Assembly (NCBI GenBank): GCA_951394405.1
Contig: OX596337.1
Coordinates: 3,906,001-3,970,000 of the forward strand
Length of the DNA: 64,000 bases
From: Coprinellus micaceus
Taxonomy: Eukaryota > Basidiomycota > Agaricomycetes > Agaricales > Psathyrellaceae
Reading direction: 5' to 3'
The position numbers and the translations under genes were made by a program. Each line of letters opens with the position of its first letter. The stretch's first letter is position 1. Under the pieces are notes generated by a model. It made no database searches and had not been told where the DNA came from. It saw only the letters and a list, made by a program, of their open reading frames with translations. Of this stretch, positions 12,901-22,912 are shown in pieces.

Positions 12901-15900
12901 CCCATGTTGTCCTGGATGTCGAAATGGATCCGGATGTCGCTGCGCCGAGGACGAAACGATTGGGCGTGCAGGAGGAGCCTATACAGATTCCCCCGCTCGT
13001 GTGGGCCGACGACTTGGGAACAGGCCAGCAGGCAGCCGACGCGGACTGGGAGATGTTGATGGAGGATGTGAAGAAGGCACAGGACCCAGCATTCGACGTG
13101 CTCGAGGGGTTCCACATGGTGCACCCACAACGTGAAGACGTGTCGGCGACGCGGGTGGACAAGAGGCCAGCCCAACAAGAGGCTCCAACCCACATCGTGG
13201 ACTTTGCTCCTCAACTCTCCCTTGACCCCGCTGGGCTCCCTTATGGCGTTCAGGTCACTCCAAGCGTCGAAAGGGGTCCGGATGTCGCCGCGCCGAGTAC
13301 GAAACGATTGGGCGTGCAGGAGGAGCCTATACAGATTCCCCCGCTCGTGTGGACCGACGACTTGGGAACAGGCCAGCGGGCAACCGGCACGGACTGGGAG
13401 ATGTCAATGGGGGATGCGAAGAAGGCACATGACCCAGCATTCGACGCGCTCGAGGGGTTCCACACGGTTCACCCACAATGTGAAGACGTGTCGGCGACGC
13501 GGGTGGACAAGAGGCCAGCCCAGCAAGAGGCTCCAACCCACATCGTGGACTTCACTCCCCAGCCTCCCGTTGACAATGGGGCCCATGTTGTCCTGGATGT
13601 CGAAATGGATCCGGATGTCGCTGCGCCGAGGACGAAACGATTGGGCGTGCAGGAGGAGCCTATACAGATTCCCCCGCTCGTGTGGGCCGACGACTTGGGA
13701 ACAGGCCAGCAGGCAGCCGACACGGACTGGGAGATGTTGATGGAGGATGTGAAGAAGGCACAGGACCCAGCATTCGACGTGCTCGAGGGGTTCCACACGG
13801 TTCACCCACAATGTGAAGACGTGTCGGCGACGCGGGTGGACAAGCGGCCAGCCCAACAAGAGGCTCCAACTCACATCGTAGACTTCACTCCCCGGCCCTC
13901 CCTCGACCCCGTTGGATTCCTCGATGGGGCTCATGTTGTCCCTAATGTTGAAATGTATCACGATGTCTCCGCTCCGGCGACGAAACGATTGGGCGGCCAG
14001 GAGGAACTAAGTCAAGTCTCGGCGCTTCCGTGGAGGCCAAACCGAGGGGAAGGGGACGATCAATTACCTCCTCCAAACCTCAAATATTTTCGCGTTCCTG
14101 GGCTCGGAGTGTCGATGATTGAGGAAGGTAAGTGTTTAGCGGATACCTCACCCAAAGTTCCCTCGTTGATCTCCTATAAATAGACGACGAAAACGAGGAG
14201 GATATCCTCCAGGCCATGTTCACGCGATCGACGCAGAGAAAGGCAAAGCCACCTTCGTTCACCGGACCCGCCCCGAGGAAGGTCTTTACCAGACCGACCG
14301 ACCCCGAGATCTCGTTCGATTACTCGAAGAACAGTCAATTCTATGCCTATGGCGGGGACGATGATGATCTCATCGACATGTCTGATGGGTCTGGTTCTGA
14401 GCGCGGTGGACATGCCAATCGCAACATTTCCCCTCTTCCTCGTCCAGCCCAAACTGGGAATGGGTACTCCTGGGATACATGGCAGCGACAGAGCCGGGAA
14501 CGCAATGCCAGAGCCTCTGGGTCGCGTCCCGATAGCCAGCGCCCTTCTAAGGTGAGCCACTGTTAGCCCTTTTGCGGGCGTCATGGCTGACGCACTCTTT
14601 CTAGGCAACTCCGTACTTTCGACGTGGCGGGAAGATCTTCATTTTGAGACCATCGACATACCGTCCTAGCAAGCGGTCCATCGCGAAGCGGAAACGCGAC
14701 ACTGTTTCCGTCTGTGAGGAAGACGATCTTCAACCCTTCGCGTTACCTCGTTCGTTTACCGCACTTTACTGCATTTTGGATACAAAATACTCACACATGT
14801 TCTTTAGTCCAACTCCCGGTCGACAAGGAAGAGGTTGTCCTCGGCTTTACCAACGTACGCATTACTCGTTCGTAACTAGCCTACGATCGACGCACTCATC
14901 TATCTTGAACAGGGTGCACCGCCGGACGAATGCGCCAATAAGCTTCCTGATGTACAACTCTCGTTTGAACAGGGGCGAGGCGTCGAGGAAACCATCGTGA
15001 TCCCTCGACCTGAGGAGTTTGTGTTGGGAGATGACCCTCAGCCACAGGATGAGATTCCCCCCAGGGATGATATGCAACCCGAGAAGGTCGCGACGGACGC
15101 TGAGCTTGTAAGTCGAGCAACACCGTGACCGACTACGATGCTGAATCATATCCAGCGGGCCGTTTTGGGTAGCATGGCGGGAAGCACGGCGGTGAGCCCT
15201 GCGCAACCTTCCTTGCCGCATTTCCTTGACGCTGTTTGCCCTTCTAGCCTTTGACGCAGAACCACGGAGCTTTGATCCTGCAGAAGATCGCTCAACTGCA
15301 AGAACAAACCGCGCACGCAGGGTCTTCTCACCGTGCTACCAACAACACCCCAGGTGCCACACCCAGACACAGGAAGGGTAAGGAAAAAGAGAAGCTACCA
15401 GACTACGGGGTACACCCACGCGACAAGACTGAAACTGCGATGCGGGTATGTCGCGTCTATTGCCTACCGGGGTCGACTGGCTACTAACCGTGACGTGCCC
15501 CAGCTGGTCTTACGCAAATTCGTATTCCAAAAGATGGGACGGAAAGAGCACCCAACTGGAGGCCTCGCACCAATTAGTAGTGTTTGCGGCCAGGATGCTT
15601 GGCGATGGGCAGCCTTCAACTCCTCAAGTCAGCCCGGCGACGGAGTTCACCCCGACCAACCTGGGCCTCTGATGTTCTATCTCGACCACTACGAGCTAGA
15701 CGGGAAGTCGCGCGCCGTCAAAGACAAGATGCGCAATGCTGGTCGCGCGTGGAATGCCTACCAGGTGGAACGCCTAAGCGCAGAGTTCAAGGAGATGTAC
15801 CCCCGGTATAAGGAAGGGGATGTGACAGGGTCGCTCCTGGCGCATCTCGAGACCCTGATTGACCAGCGCAAGCGGTTCGTGAATGCAGAGGACAGGACGC

Positions 15901-16611
15901 TGCACAACGGATACAGGCTGAGAAGCAACGGAGGATGAGGGTGAAATTTCGCTGTGAAATCACCCCAGTTACCTGAACTAACCTGTCCCCTTTTCAGCGC
16001 CATCATCGCCGTTTGGAACTGGTCGACGCGTTCGACAATACAACGCCAGAAATGCCTCCCTTCCAGCACATTCTCAGACACCAACTTCCGTGGCCAGGTT
16101 GTAGCGGTGACGAGAGTGATACGGTCGACGTTGGGAAGGGTTGGCCAGTCAGACGGCTGGTCATTACAGACCTCGACTGGAGGTCAGAGGCCGCCAAGAA
16201 ATGGCTCCGCACTCTTGACTGTCTATCGTATGGATTGCACGGTAGCTCTGGCCCTCAGTCGATCAACGGAAGTCTTGGCCGCGCGCGCATCGACCCCGAA
16301 GACTACCCGAATGTGGAACCACGTCTCGAGCAGAGGAGCAATAAATGGGTTCCTGGGCTCCCAAAGAACTTCTATTCCGAAGAATGGCTCAAGAAAATCC
16401 CGGAATGGGAGTACAAGGCAGTTATGAAGAAGGCAACCCCCGCAATTAGCTTGGAGTTCTGCGAAGATCTCAAGCAGTAAGTATACTGCGCCTATCTGTT
16501 CGTGAGTCAGTGTTGTTTACCGTTCAACGGGGCAGCCGCGATTGCAAAGGAGAAGATGAACGGAGAGTACTACTAAAGGACTTCACACAGGAGCACTATC
16601 GACTCAATTGA
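9913..16611 (+). CDS. Large multi-exon hypothetical protein with tandem-repeat core (about 1,900 aa)
   Basis: Proposed exons: 9913-9956, 10013-10500, 10556-10654, 10704-10784, 10846-11178, 11234-11539, 11593-14127, 14184-14551, 14605-14749, 14808-14854, 14913-15107, 15156-15191, 15248-15445, 15504-about 15800, 15998-16476, 16536-16611 (TGA). Phase closes at every junction except the exit from exon 14, where a frame change is needed (see findings). The N-terminal 530 residues are disordered and Ser/Pro/Thr-rich with a basic patch (NRRKRP). Exon 7 carries five to six repeats of about 110-116 residues. The C-terminal 350 residues look globular; their order (Trp-rich helix, basic RR-rich linker, WLRTLD motif, LPKNFY motif) resembles the C-terminal part of large, apparently multicopy Agaricomycete proteins. 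That family link is from memory. No enzymatic motif is seen. Confidence 0.6.
12180..14010 (+). repeat. Coding tandem repeat, about 332-349 bp units in an A-B-A'-B' order
   Basis: The marker GAAACGATTGGG recurs at about 12620, 12953, 13301, 13633 and 13981, giving spacings that alternate near 332 and 348. The longer units carry a linker with PAGLPYGVQVTPSVER, the shorter ones GAHVVLDVEMD. A pair of units (about 681 bp) has therefore been duplicated whole, with few base differences between copies. A first diverged unit (12180-12550) and a partial last one bracket the array. All units stay in frame. Confidence 0.85.
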
Positions 16612-18460
16612 ACAGAATCTTATATGTTATAGAACGTAGAGTGATCGTGTACTTCGACAGCCTATTTAGATTGATGTCATTGCTTGCCCGAAAATCTAGT
16701 TATTTATCAACGATATGCCGCGATCCTGCTTGCTTGACCTATACCAATTCGACGGCTGCGTGGCGGCGTAGACGACGAGTTCGAGGATCGAAAGTCCCCG
16801 AAATGGTGTCCTGCATGCAGAGTATATCTAGCGAGGGGCATCGCAGGTGCAGGTGTGTATCGGAGCTGGAGGAAAATTTGGTGTGGTGGAGGAGGAACAA
16901 GCGCGCCCTAGTGGTGAGGGTAAGGCATAGTCTTTGGAACGCAACGTGGGCTCATATCCCTCGAATGAGTAATCCTAGAAACCGTGTTCATTGGGAGGTC
17001 GCATGTGCCTGCCGTCATCTCTGTTACTCACCTTATCTTCATGGGCCTTGCTCCTATTGTGCCTGAACGATTTCACCCCACATTTGTCTTGATGTTCCTC
17101 GATCGTCCACTAATTACGATACAGATTAGATGTCTCCAGTTGTTTGGCCCAAACCGTTCCACAACCACTCCCCGCGTGCTCTCCTTGTCACCCCATCCGC
17201 GTTGTCGCTCTCCTATCTTGACTATCTTGCAACCCATGGCTCTGATCCTCCTCGCTTCTGTGAATATTCGCCCACCCATCCGCTAGAGCCACGCAAGATA
17301 CGGGATCTCTCTAGCGATCTCGAGGGTACCACCCAATCAGCGCTCGCTGCGCCCTTTGAACCATCGACTTGTGTTCGACAAGCCTCAATACTGACAGCTC
17401 CATTCTCCTTTCCAGATCAGCACCGCGTGAAGGCGCCTTTTCTGGCCCGAGAACCTACAGAATTGAGCAACAACTCATCGCTTTTGGAATACATTGGAGT
17501 GGGGTCGTGTTATTGGGATGTTTAGAACGAAGCCACCAGGAACTGGGTTGAAGCCTTGGGTTATGGGCGTGTTATGGGCGTCTACTAGGTAAACGAAGAG
17601 CGAGTATTAACATCAGCGATGGATAGAAATAGCAATGAGAGGGCGATCTCGACAACAATCAAGACCCATTCAAGATCTAAGAGCTCCTTCATTCTCGAAT
17701 TCTATCCCTCGTTGCAAGCTCTCAATTTTGCATCCCCTATGCAGAGAGGCTACTTTTACAGGTACGCGGCTAGTATATTTGCGTTCTCGCCTGGTTTGGG
17801 TGCTTCGACATGCTGGATGGGTCCTACAGGGAAGTGAGAACAGAGAGGAGGAGATTCACATCCAAACAGCGGATCATTCATGACCGTACACGTACATGCT
17901 TGGAGTGGGGTTAAGAAGTGGAAAGGATGCGGTGCTGTTGTGAGTACAGGAGGAGAGTCAGCGTGAGTGCACCCTCTCAAAGCTAAGTCGCTTCGGCATT
18001 CCGCAAGTGGTTATGCAAGATGAAATTGCGGGCCCCGAATCTAGGGAGGTACGACGCCCGCCTATCTCAGGATTGTGAGAGAGGCTAGAGCTACCCTCGA
18101 ACAAGCCTCCTTCAATCAAAGAAGGGGCTAAGAGAGTCGGAGAGAGGCGTAATGGCGAGAATGACTGTAGGCGTGTCTTTCCTCGGCCCGACTCGTAGTT
18201 CATATGAGGACCGGTGCATATGAACATATTTTGTGCTTCACAGGTACATATGTCGGCAGTGGTTGAGAAGAGCGACCATTAGTAGGGACGGTCGTGGATA
18301 CTTCTGGATGAAGGGTTGAACGCGGCGTCATGAACGTAGGAGTTGGGTGTAATGCGGGAGGACAGCGCTCGAGTTAGTCGATTGCAGCAGAATTTCGAGG
18401 GTGGGGGACAAACTTGAGTCCGCATTCCGGCGATGCAGAAGGGTTCCGAGCCGCACCCGA
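16612..18460. other. 1.85 kb without a supportable gene, contains one R1 copy
   Basis: Short unlinked frames only. The one clear structure is the R1 copy at 16780-16930. Confidence 0.55.
16780..16930 (+). repeat. R1 copy 3, just downstream of the second large gene
   Basis: Starts with TCGAGGATCGA (16791-16801) followed by AAGTCCCCGAAATGGTGTC. It then tracks the 6244-6400 copy through AGCTGGAGGAAAA and GGAGGAACAAGCGC. It has the same orientation as the copy at 6236-6579. It begins 168 bp after the stop codon of the upstream gene. Confidence 0.65.
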
Positions 18461-19039
18461 CCCCGTCGCATACACTGCGCTACGCGCCTATTTGACCCTT
18501 GTAGGAAATAGCGTCGGCTTGAGATGTTAACCTCCAGCGCCGTGATTTTATGGACGTGGGTGTGAACGATGAAGGAGTCGTAGGGGCAGAGGGATAGGAG
18601 GGCGCTGAGGGATTGGAGAGTGGGTGGTGAGGGATCGGTGGATGAACCATCGTTGACCCCAATGCGATTATGCGGCCCAGTTCGATTGAGGCCGAGCTAG
18701 AAGGAACCGCCAACGTGCGTGTGGGCGTGGGTGGGTTGATCTAGCCGTGCCAGAGGAATCTGGGGTGGAGTGAAGTGTGGATGTGTCGCCGAGCGTAGAG
18801 TAAGAGAGAGAACGAGTACAGAAAAAGGGCAGGAGTCAGTAGAGACAAAGAGGAAGGGCGGAGATAGAGCAAGAGAAGAATAGAGAAGAACAGGAACAGG
18901 AAGATCGACGAGAGAGCAAGAGAAAAGCTCAGAGACCTGCCTTCAGAGGAGGCAGACTTGTGAGAGTTGTACGAGCCGAACGAGCGGGCGTGTGGAAGCC
19001 GCGACCTGGAGAGAGGGTAGGTCCATTACTACGCAAACC

Positions 19040-19260
19040 AAGTCTTCGATAGTCGAAAGATATTCACGCCCCCGTTTTGGATCTGCCTCGACAGTCGAGT
19101 GCTGCCATCGAAAGCCCATGGTGGACGACAATAATATAGAGTTGTGGGTCCCGTCGTGGCGTCGCAGCGACCGTGACAAAAAGTCACGCTCTGTCACCGA
19201 TGTCACCAGTGACGCGTGGAAATGACCTTCCAGATTGGAGTCGAGCGACAGGCGTGACAG
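19040..19260 (-). repeat. R1 copy 4, inverse orientation
   Basis: Palindromes TCGATAGTCGA (19046-19056) and TCGACAGTCGA (19088-19098) precede, on the plus strand, a block ending TCACCAGTGACGCGTGGAAATGACCTTCCAGATTGGAGTCG. The latter is the reverse complement of the R1 'ATTTCCACGCGTTAC' block. A second, shorter piece of the block is at 19484-19530. Confidence 0.6.
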
Positions 19261-19530
19261 CCTCGACGACACCCCCGGAGCGATCAAATGGAAAGATGGA
19301 GGGAGCCCCATGCCGGAGGATGTCCTTAGATGTCCTTAGGCTTGCAGGCTTAACCAATGGACAGTTTATGCGGATGGAGGAAGTGGTGTCAAAAGTCCGC
19401 GACCTTCCCCCCTCGGAATACGACGACATCTCGACACCCCAGCGATGGGCCCCAACCACGCTATGTTATAATGACCGATGCCACGGGTGACATGTGGAAA
19501 CGACTTTCCAGATTGGAGTCGGGCGACAGT

Positions 19531-20097
19531 AGATCATTTCAGGTATTTATGCCCAGGGGGCGCTTGTTTTCGACGAATCAATTCTGTGCTAATTGAGTTG
19601 TATCCAATGGAGACTCGAATAAGAGAGATGAGGCGAAAAACCGCCTCGTCGTGACTGTTCGAGGGAAAGAGAGGTGAGTCTCAGCTTACCTGAGGAGGCG
19701 GATGATATCAGTGGGACATGCGTAGCACGTGCGGCCAGTCGCGTTCGCCTCGACGGGCAGAAACCTGGCTATTGGGTGAGCCGACGTGTTCGCCTCGATG
19801 GGCAGAAATGCGGCTCTAGGTGCTAGCCACTCCTCGGCTATTCGGGCTCCATTGAACTCATGAAATACTATTTAATTACAACAAATTTGAACTGCTGATC
19901 CCTGCTCTGTCGTCGTACCGCGCTGAACGGCACACTTGGGCTCTGTTTTCTCCAGAAGGGGGTGTACTTGGGTATAACAATGTTAAGTGACAATGTGCTT
20001 ACACACTACTGTGTATAGTAACGGTAGAAAAGACGCTGGGGCCCTTCAGTGACCCATGTCAGTCGAGAATGCCTGTAGACATACCCAAGTTTGACCT
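19531..20097. other. Inner part of the inverted-repeat element
   Basis: No gene is seen. Two near-identical short stretches (TTCGCCTCGAYGGGCAGAAA at 19745-19764 and 19788-19807) form a direct repeat about 43 bp apart. Confidence 0.5.
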
Positions 20098-20386
20098 TGC
20101 TGCGCTCAGCGGCACATCCGCACCCACACTTCACTCCACCCCCGATTCCTCTGCAGCTGGTACTAGATCAACCCACCCACGCCCACACGCACGTTGGCGG
20201 TTCCCTCAATCGAACTGGGCTGCATTGGGGTCAACGATGGTTCATCCGCCGATCCCTCAGCACCCACTCTCTAATCCCTCAGCGCCCTCCTATCCCTCTG
20301 CCCCATGTCCACAAAGGGGTAATCGCGGCGCTGGAGTTAACATCTCAAGCCTACGCTATTTCCTACCAGGGTCAAGTAGGCGCATA

Positions 20387-20631
20387 ATTGTCGCAAACTT
20401 CGATACGGCGTTGGACCGGGTTTCAACGGGATCCAACGGGGGCTGGCCGAAAGCCCGTTGGAACCCGGTTCAATAAACCCTGGTTTGCGCCGAATGGCGG
20501 ACGTCCCGGGGGTTCAAAGGGCCTCCAACTGCTGTCAACGGACGTCCATTAAAGTTATTACCCTCCCAACGCTCCGGTATTGGCCTTCTAACGGCGCAGC
20601 CGTTGGGACGCCGGGATCAAAGTTTGCGACA
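20387..20631. mobile_element. 245-bp MITE nested in the right arm
   Basis: Terminal inverted repeats are TGTCGCAAACTTCGAT (20389-20404) and ATCAAAGTTTGCGACA (20616-20631). The flanks read GGCGCATA on the left and ATAGCGC on the right, so TA or ATA is duplicated. The matching left arm of the host element, at 18473-18492, runs straight through without the insert, giving a natural empty site. The body holds a hairpin (CCGGGTTTCAACGGGATCC against CCCGTTGGAACCCGG). It is too short to code. Confidence 0.85.
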
Positions 20632-20660
20632 TAGCGCGGTGTATGCGACGGGGGACAGTT

Positions 20661-21432
20661 AGTAACCCTCCCGTAATTTGCCCGTAATCGCCGACGGATT
20701 ATGCGGGAAGTACAAGACGAACGTGTTTCCACCAGCCTCCGATGTCTGAAATGAGCAGAATACGTGACGGCTTCACATGACCTGTGACATTGTCACGCCG
20801 TAATCCCGCCTTGCGTATTCCTAGCATCCATTCGCCGTCCTTCGAGAACAATTACGGAGGAGGTATGATCTTGAGTAATCCAAGAGCATTCCAGTTGGAG
20901 GTTTCTTTGGTATTATTAGGCTATTCACTAGCGAATACCTGTGTTGCTGACGACCGCATAGCCTTGCCGACGAAACACCGCGATTACGATCGCCTCGCAC
21001 GTGACAGAACCAGCGTAATCCCAGCATTTCCTAGATATCATAATCTGACGATAAATTGGGCGTTATTTCACGCAGAGCACAGGCATGGTATCCAAAGATG
21101 TAATTTTTATGTACTCCCAGCGTTATATATTAGAAAACATGTCGGGATTATGGTGGAGCGTATTCGACGCGTTTTGCTCACCAGGAAATGGCAGGATTAC
21201 GCTCGATGGTCACGTGGGGGTCATAGATACTCGCTCCATACCCACTGTCCCGTAATTCCTTGGTATCTTCTCCACAACCTGTGTCAAAGTATAGTGGGAT
21301 TACGGTCGGGAGAGTATTCCTCTCATAATAGGTCAGATATAACTTCGTGGGTACCCCAGGATTACGTGCCCCCATTTCATCCGAGTAATCGTCCCGTGAT
21401 CTCACTTCCTATTACGGTCGACGCGTAATCCC
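20661..21432. repeat. Dense cluster of GTAATC / GATTAC motifs in both orientations
   Basis: About 16 copies of a core resembling CCCGTAATCCC or its reverse complement occur in 770 bp, for example at 20672, 20683, 20696, 20800, 20851, 20875, 20981, 21015, 21146, 21194, 21250, 21297, 21359, 21386, 21411 and 21424. Orientation changes irregularly. Chance would give less than one exact 6-mer in this span. The pattern resembles the subterminal repeats to which some DNA transposases bind; that reading is inference. No convincing protein frame runs through it. Confidence 0.6.
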
Positions 21433-21531
21433 GGCATCATTGTTGGAAGGTTTTCCCCCGGGAAGCTGGTGTAATCTGGCCATAACTTTGTCATTTTCTA
21501 ACAAGCATTATACCTCAGCCGGCCTTGTGAG

Positions 21532-22374
21532 ATGCGCCAGGGGCAAATCATCTGGGGTCAACGCATTCCCGGCATCCATCCGTTTGACCCTTCCCATCAT
21601 GTGGGTCGAGAGCCCCATTACTCCGTCATACATTTGGCCACTTCTGAGTCTCTCTGTGTATCGCAAAACCAAGCGTTCTCAGGGCGTGATGATGATGTCG
21701 AGGAGTGGGGTTCACGACTTGCAGCGCTGCCCACCTCTAGTGTGGTAGTCTCCGCCACTCCCTTCTGGGGTCCACGACTCTCCCCTTCCGACCCTTACGG
21801 TCGCGACGGAACCGTTCCTGTAAGCCGGAGCTCTAGCCCCTTGCTTCAGGTGCCGCGGAGGACCATCCTTCAGTCGTCTCCCCTTCTATCGGAGGCGGAG
21901 AGCATGAGGTCCTATTTCACCTCTGCGGGGTGCTACCGTGCAGACTACGCCATGGCCGAATATCGCCCCTCAACTTCTACGTCGTTCTTACATCAGAGTA
22001 CGCCGCTCGTCACCACCGGGCCCTCAGCCTATTTCGACTCGGCGACCTATCCCTCACATTTCGGGGACACGGTCGGTTTCCACCACCCCTCGGCGACGAC
22101 GGATTTCTTCACCGCGCCCCAGCAGATGCTCCCTACGCCCATAAGCGCGCTGCCCTGGTCCGATGGATCGTTCTTTGGCACCCAGGATCCCATTTCCACC
22201 GCGTGGAATTCCTCTTCTTTGGCTACAGGGCCTCTTGCCTCGCCAAACGCGGGAGGTGGACCCGTCCCGCCGTCAGCGGCTACTGGCTGTTCGCGAAGCC
22301 AAAATGAATGCGATGCCATTCCAATGTCCGTAGATTTGGAAGAAGATCATCCTGATACAGACATGGATTTGTGA
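21532..22374 (+). CDS. Paralogue (probably 5'-truncated) of the gene at 61823; unknown function
   Basis: An open frame of 280 codons ends at TGA 22374. Its first 65 residues match the start of exon 2 of the 61.8-kb gene: IIWGQRIPGI, a PYYSVIHL-like block, TSESLCV and AFSGRDDDVEEWGS. The C-terminal half is Ser/Pro/Thr-rich, with a second shared block (GPSAYFDSATYPSHF). An intron acceptor with a CTAAC branch site lies just upstream (AG at 21518 or 21531) and a donor at 21469. However, the sequence before that donor is only about 30 bp from the GTAATC cluster and does not resemble exon 1 of the paralogue. The gene has probably lost its first exon to an insertion. Confidence 0.55.
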   Translation: MRQGQIIWGQRIPGIHPFDPSHHVGREPHYSVIHLATSESLCVSQNQAFSGRDDDVEEWGSRLAALPTSSVVVSATPFWGPRLSPSDPYGRDGTVPVSRSSSPLLQVPRRTILQSSPLLSEAESMRSYFTSAGCYRADYAMAEYRPSTSTSFLHQSTPLVTTGPSAYFDSATYPSHFGDTVGFHHPSATTDFFTAPQQMLPTPISALPWSDGSFFGTQDPISTAWNSSSLATGPLASPNAGGGPVPPSAATGCSRSQNECDAIPMSVDLEEDHPDTDMDL

Positions 22375-22912
22375 GCTGCTAGTAACTGAGGAAGCCTATT
22401 CATTCAACGACAATGCGGCGACTTCGTCGATTTGGACATAGGGATGGGTGGCCCGGGGATTTTCGACGACAATGGTGATGGGGATGGCATTTTCTACGAG
22501 GACGATAGCAATCATAGTGACAATACTTTCGGTACCAAGATAGCGATGGTCTCATCATTTCTGTATTCGAAGAGAGGGCCGCGGTTGAGGCATGAGGGCG
22601 TTGTCGCTTACGGAGTGGATGACAATGTACCTATGGTATATGGGATACCTGGTCCGGAAGGGAAGTCTTCTGAAGTCGCCGTTGAGTCGCGAAGAAGAGT
22701 GTTGGTGACTTCTAGGTGACTTCTAAGCCGCCCTCAAGCTACCATGCGAATCGTACACCGCAGTCAAGGTGGAGCGACTGTCTAGACCAATGATTTGGTG
22801 GGCTCATGAAAGGTAATCTAATGAAGCATTGTGAGATACTACTACACGAAGGCGGGCAGGGGACCAGGTGGAGGAATACGCACAAAGTACAGATCTACGA
22901 AGTCCAACCGAA
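22375..22912. other. Intergenic, 538 bp
   Basis: A 95-codon plus-strand frame (22432-22719) is acidic at its start but has no support. Otherwise nothing is seen. Confidence 0.5.

Larger units (their letters stand above)
18461..20654. mobile_element. 2.2-kb inverted-repeat element, no transposase
   Basis: The arm at 18461-18800 is repeated in inverse orientation at about 20098-20654. Outer ends begin CCCCGTCGCATACA and end TGTATGCGACGGGG. Both arms share further blocks, for example CCAGCGCCGTGATT-like and GATGAACCATCGTTGACCCC on one strand. The right arm is longer only because a 245-bp MITE lies in it. The 1.3-kb centre has no transposase; it holds a minus-orientation R1 copy and a duplicated 'CTTTCCAGATTGGAGTCG' segment. 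It is likely a non-autonomous DNA transposon or a fold-back element. I could not see a clear target-site duplication. Confidence 0.65.

Noticed and set aside
11889..13214. 441-codon open frame on the minus strand
   Set aside because: It is the antisense of the coding tandem repeat. Repetition of GC-rich codons keeps the opposite strand open, and its residues repeat in step with the plus-strand units.
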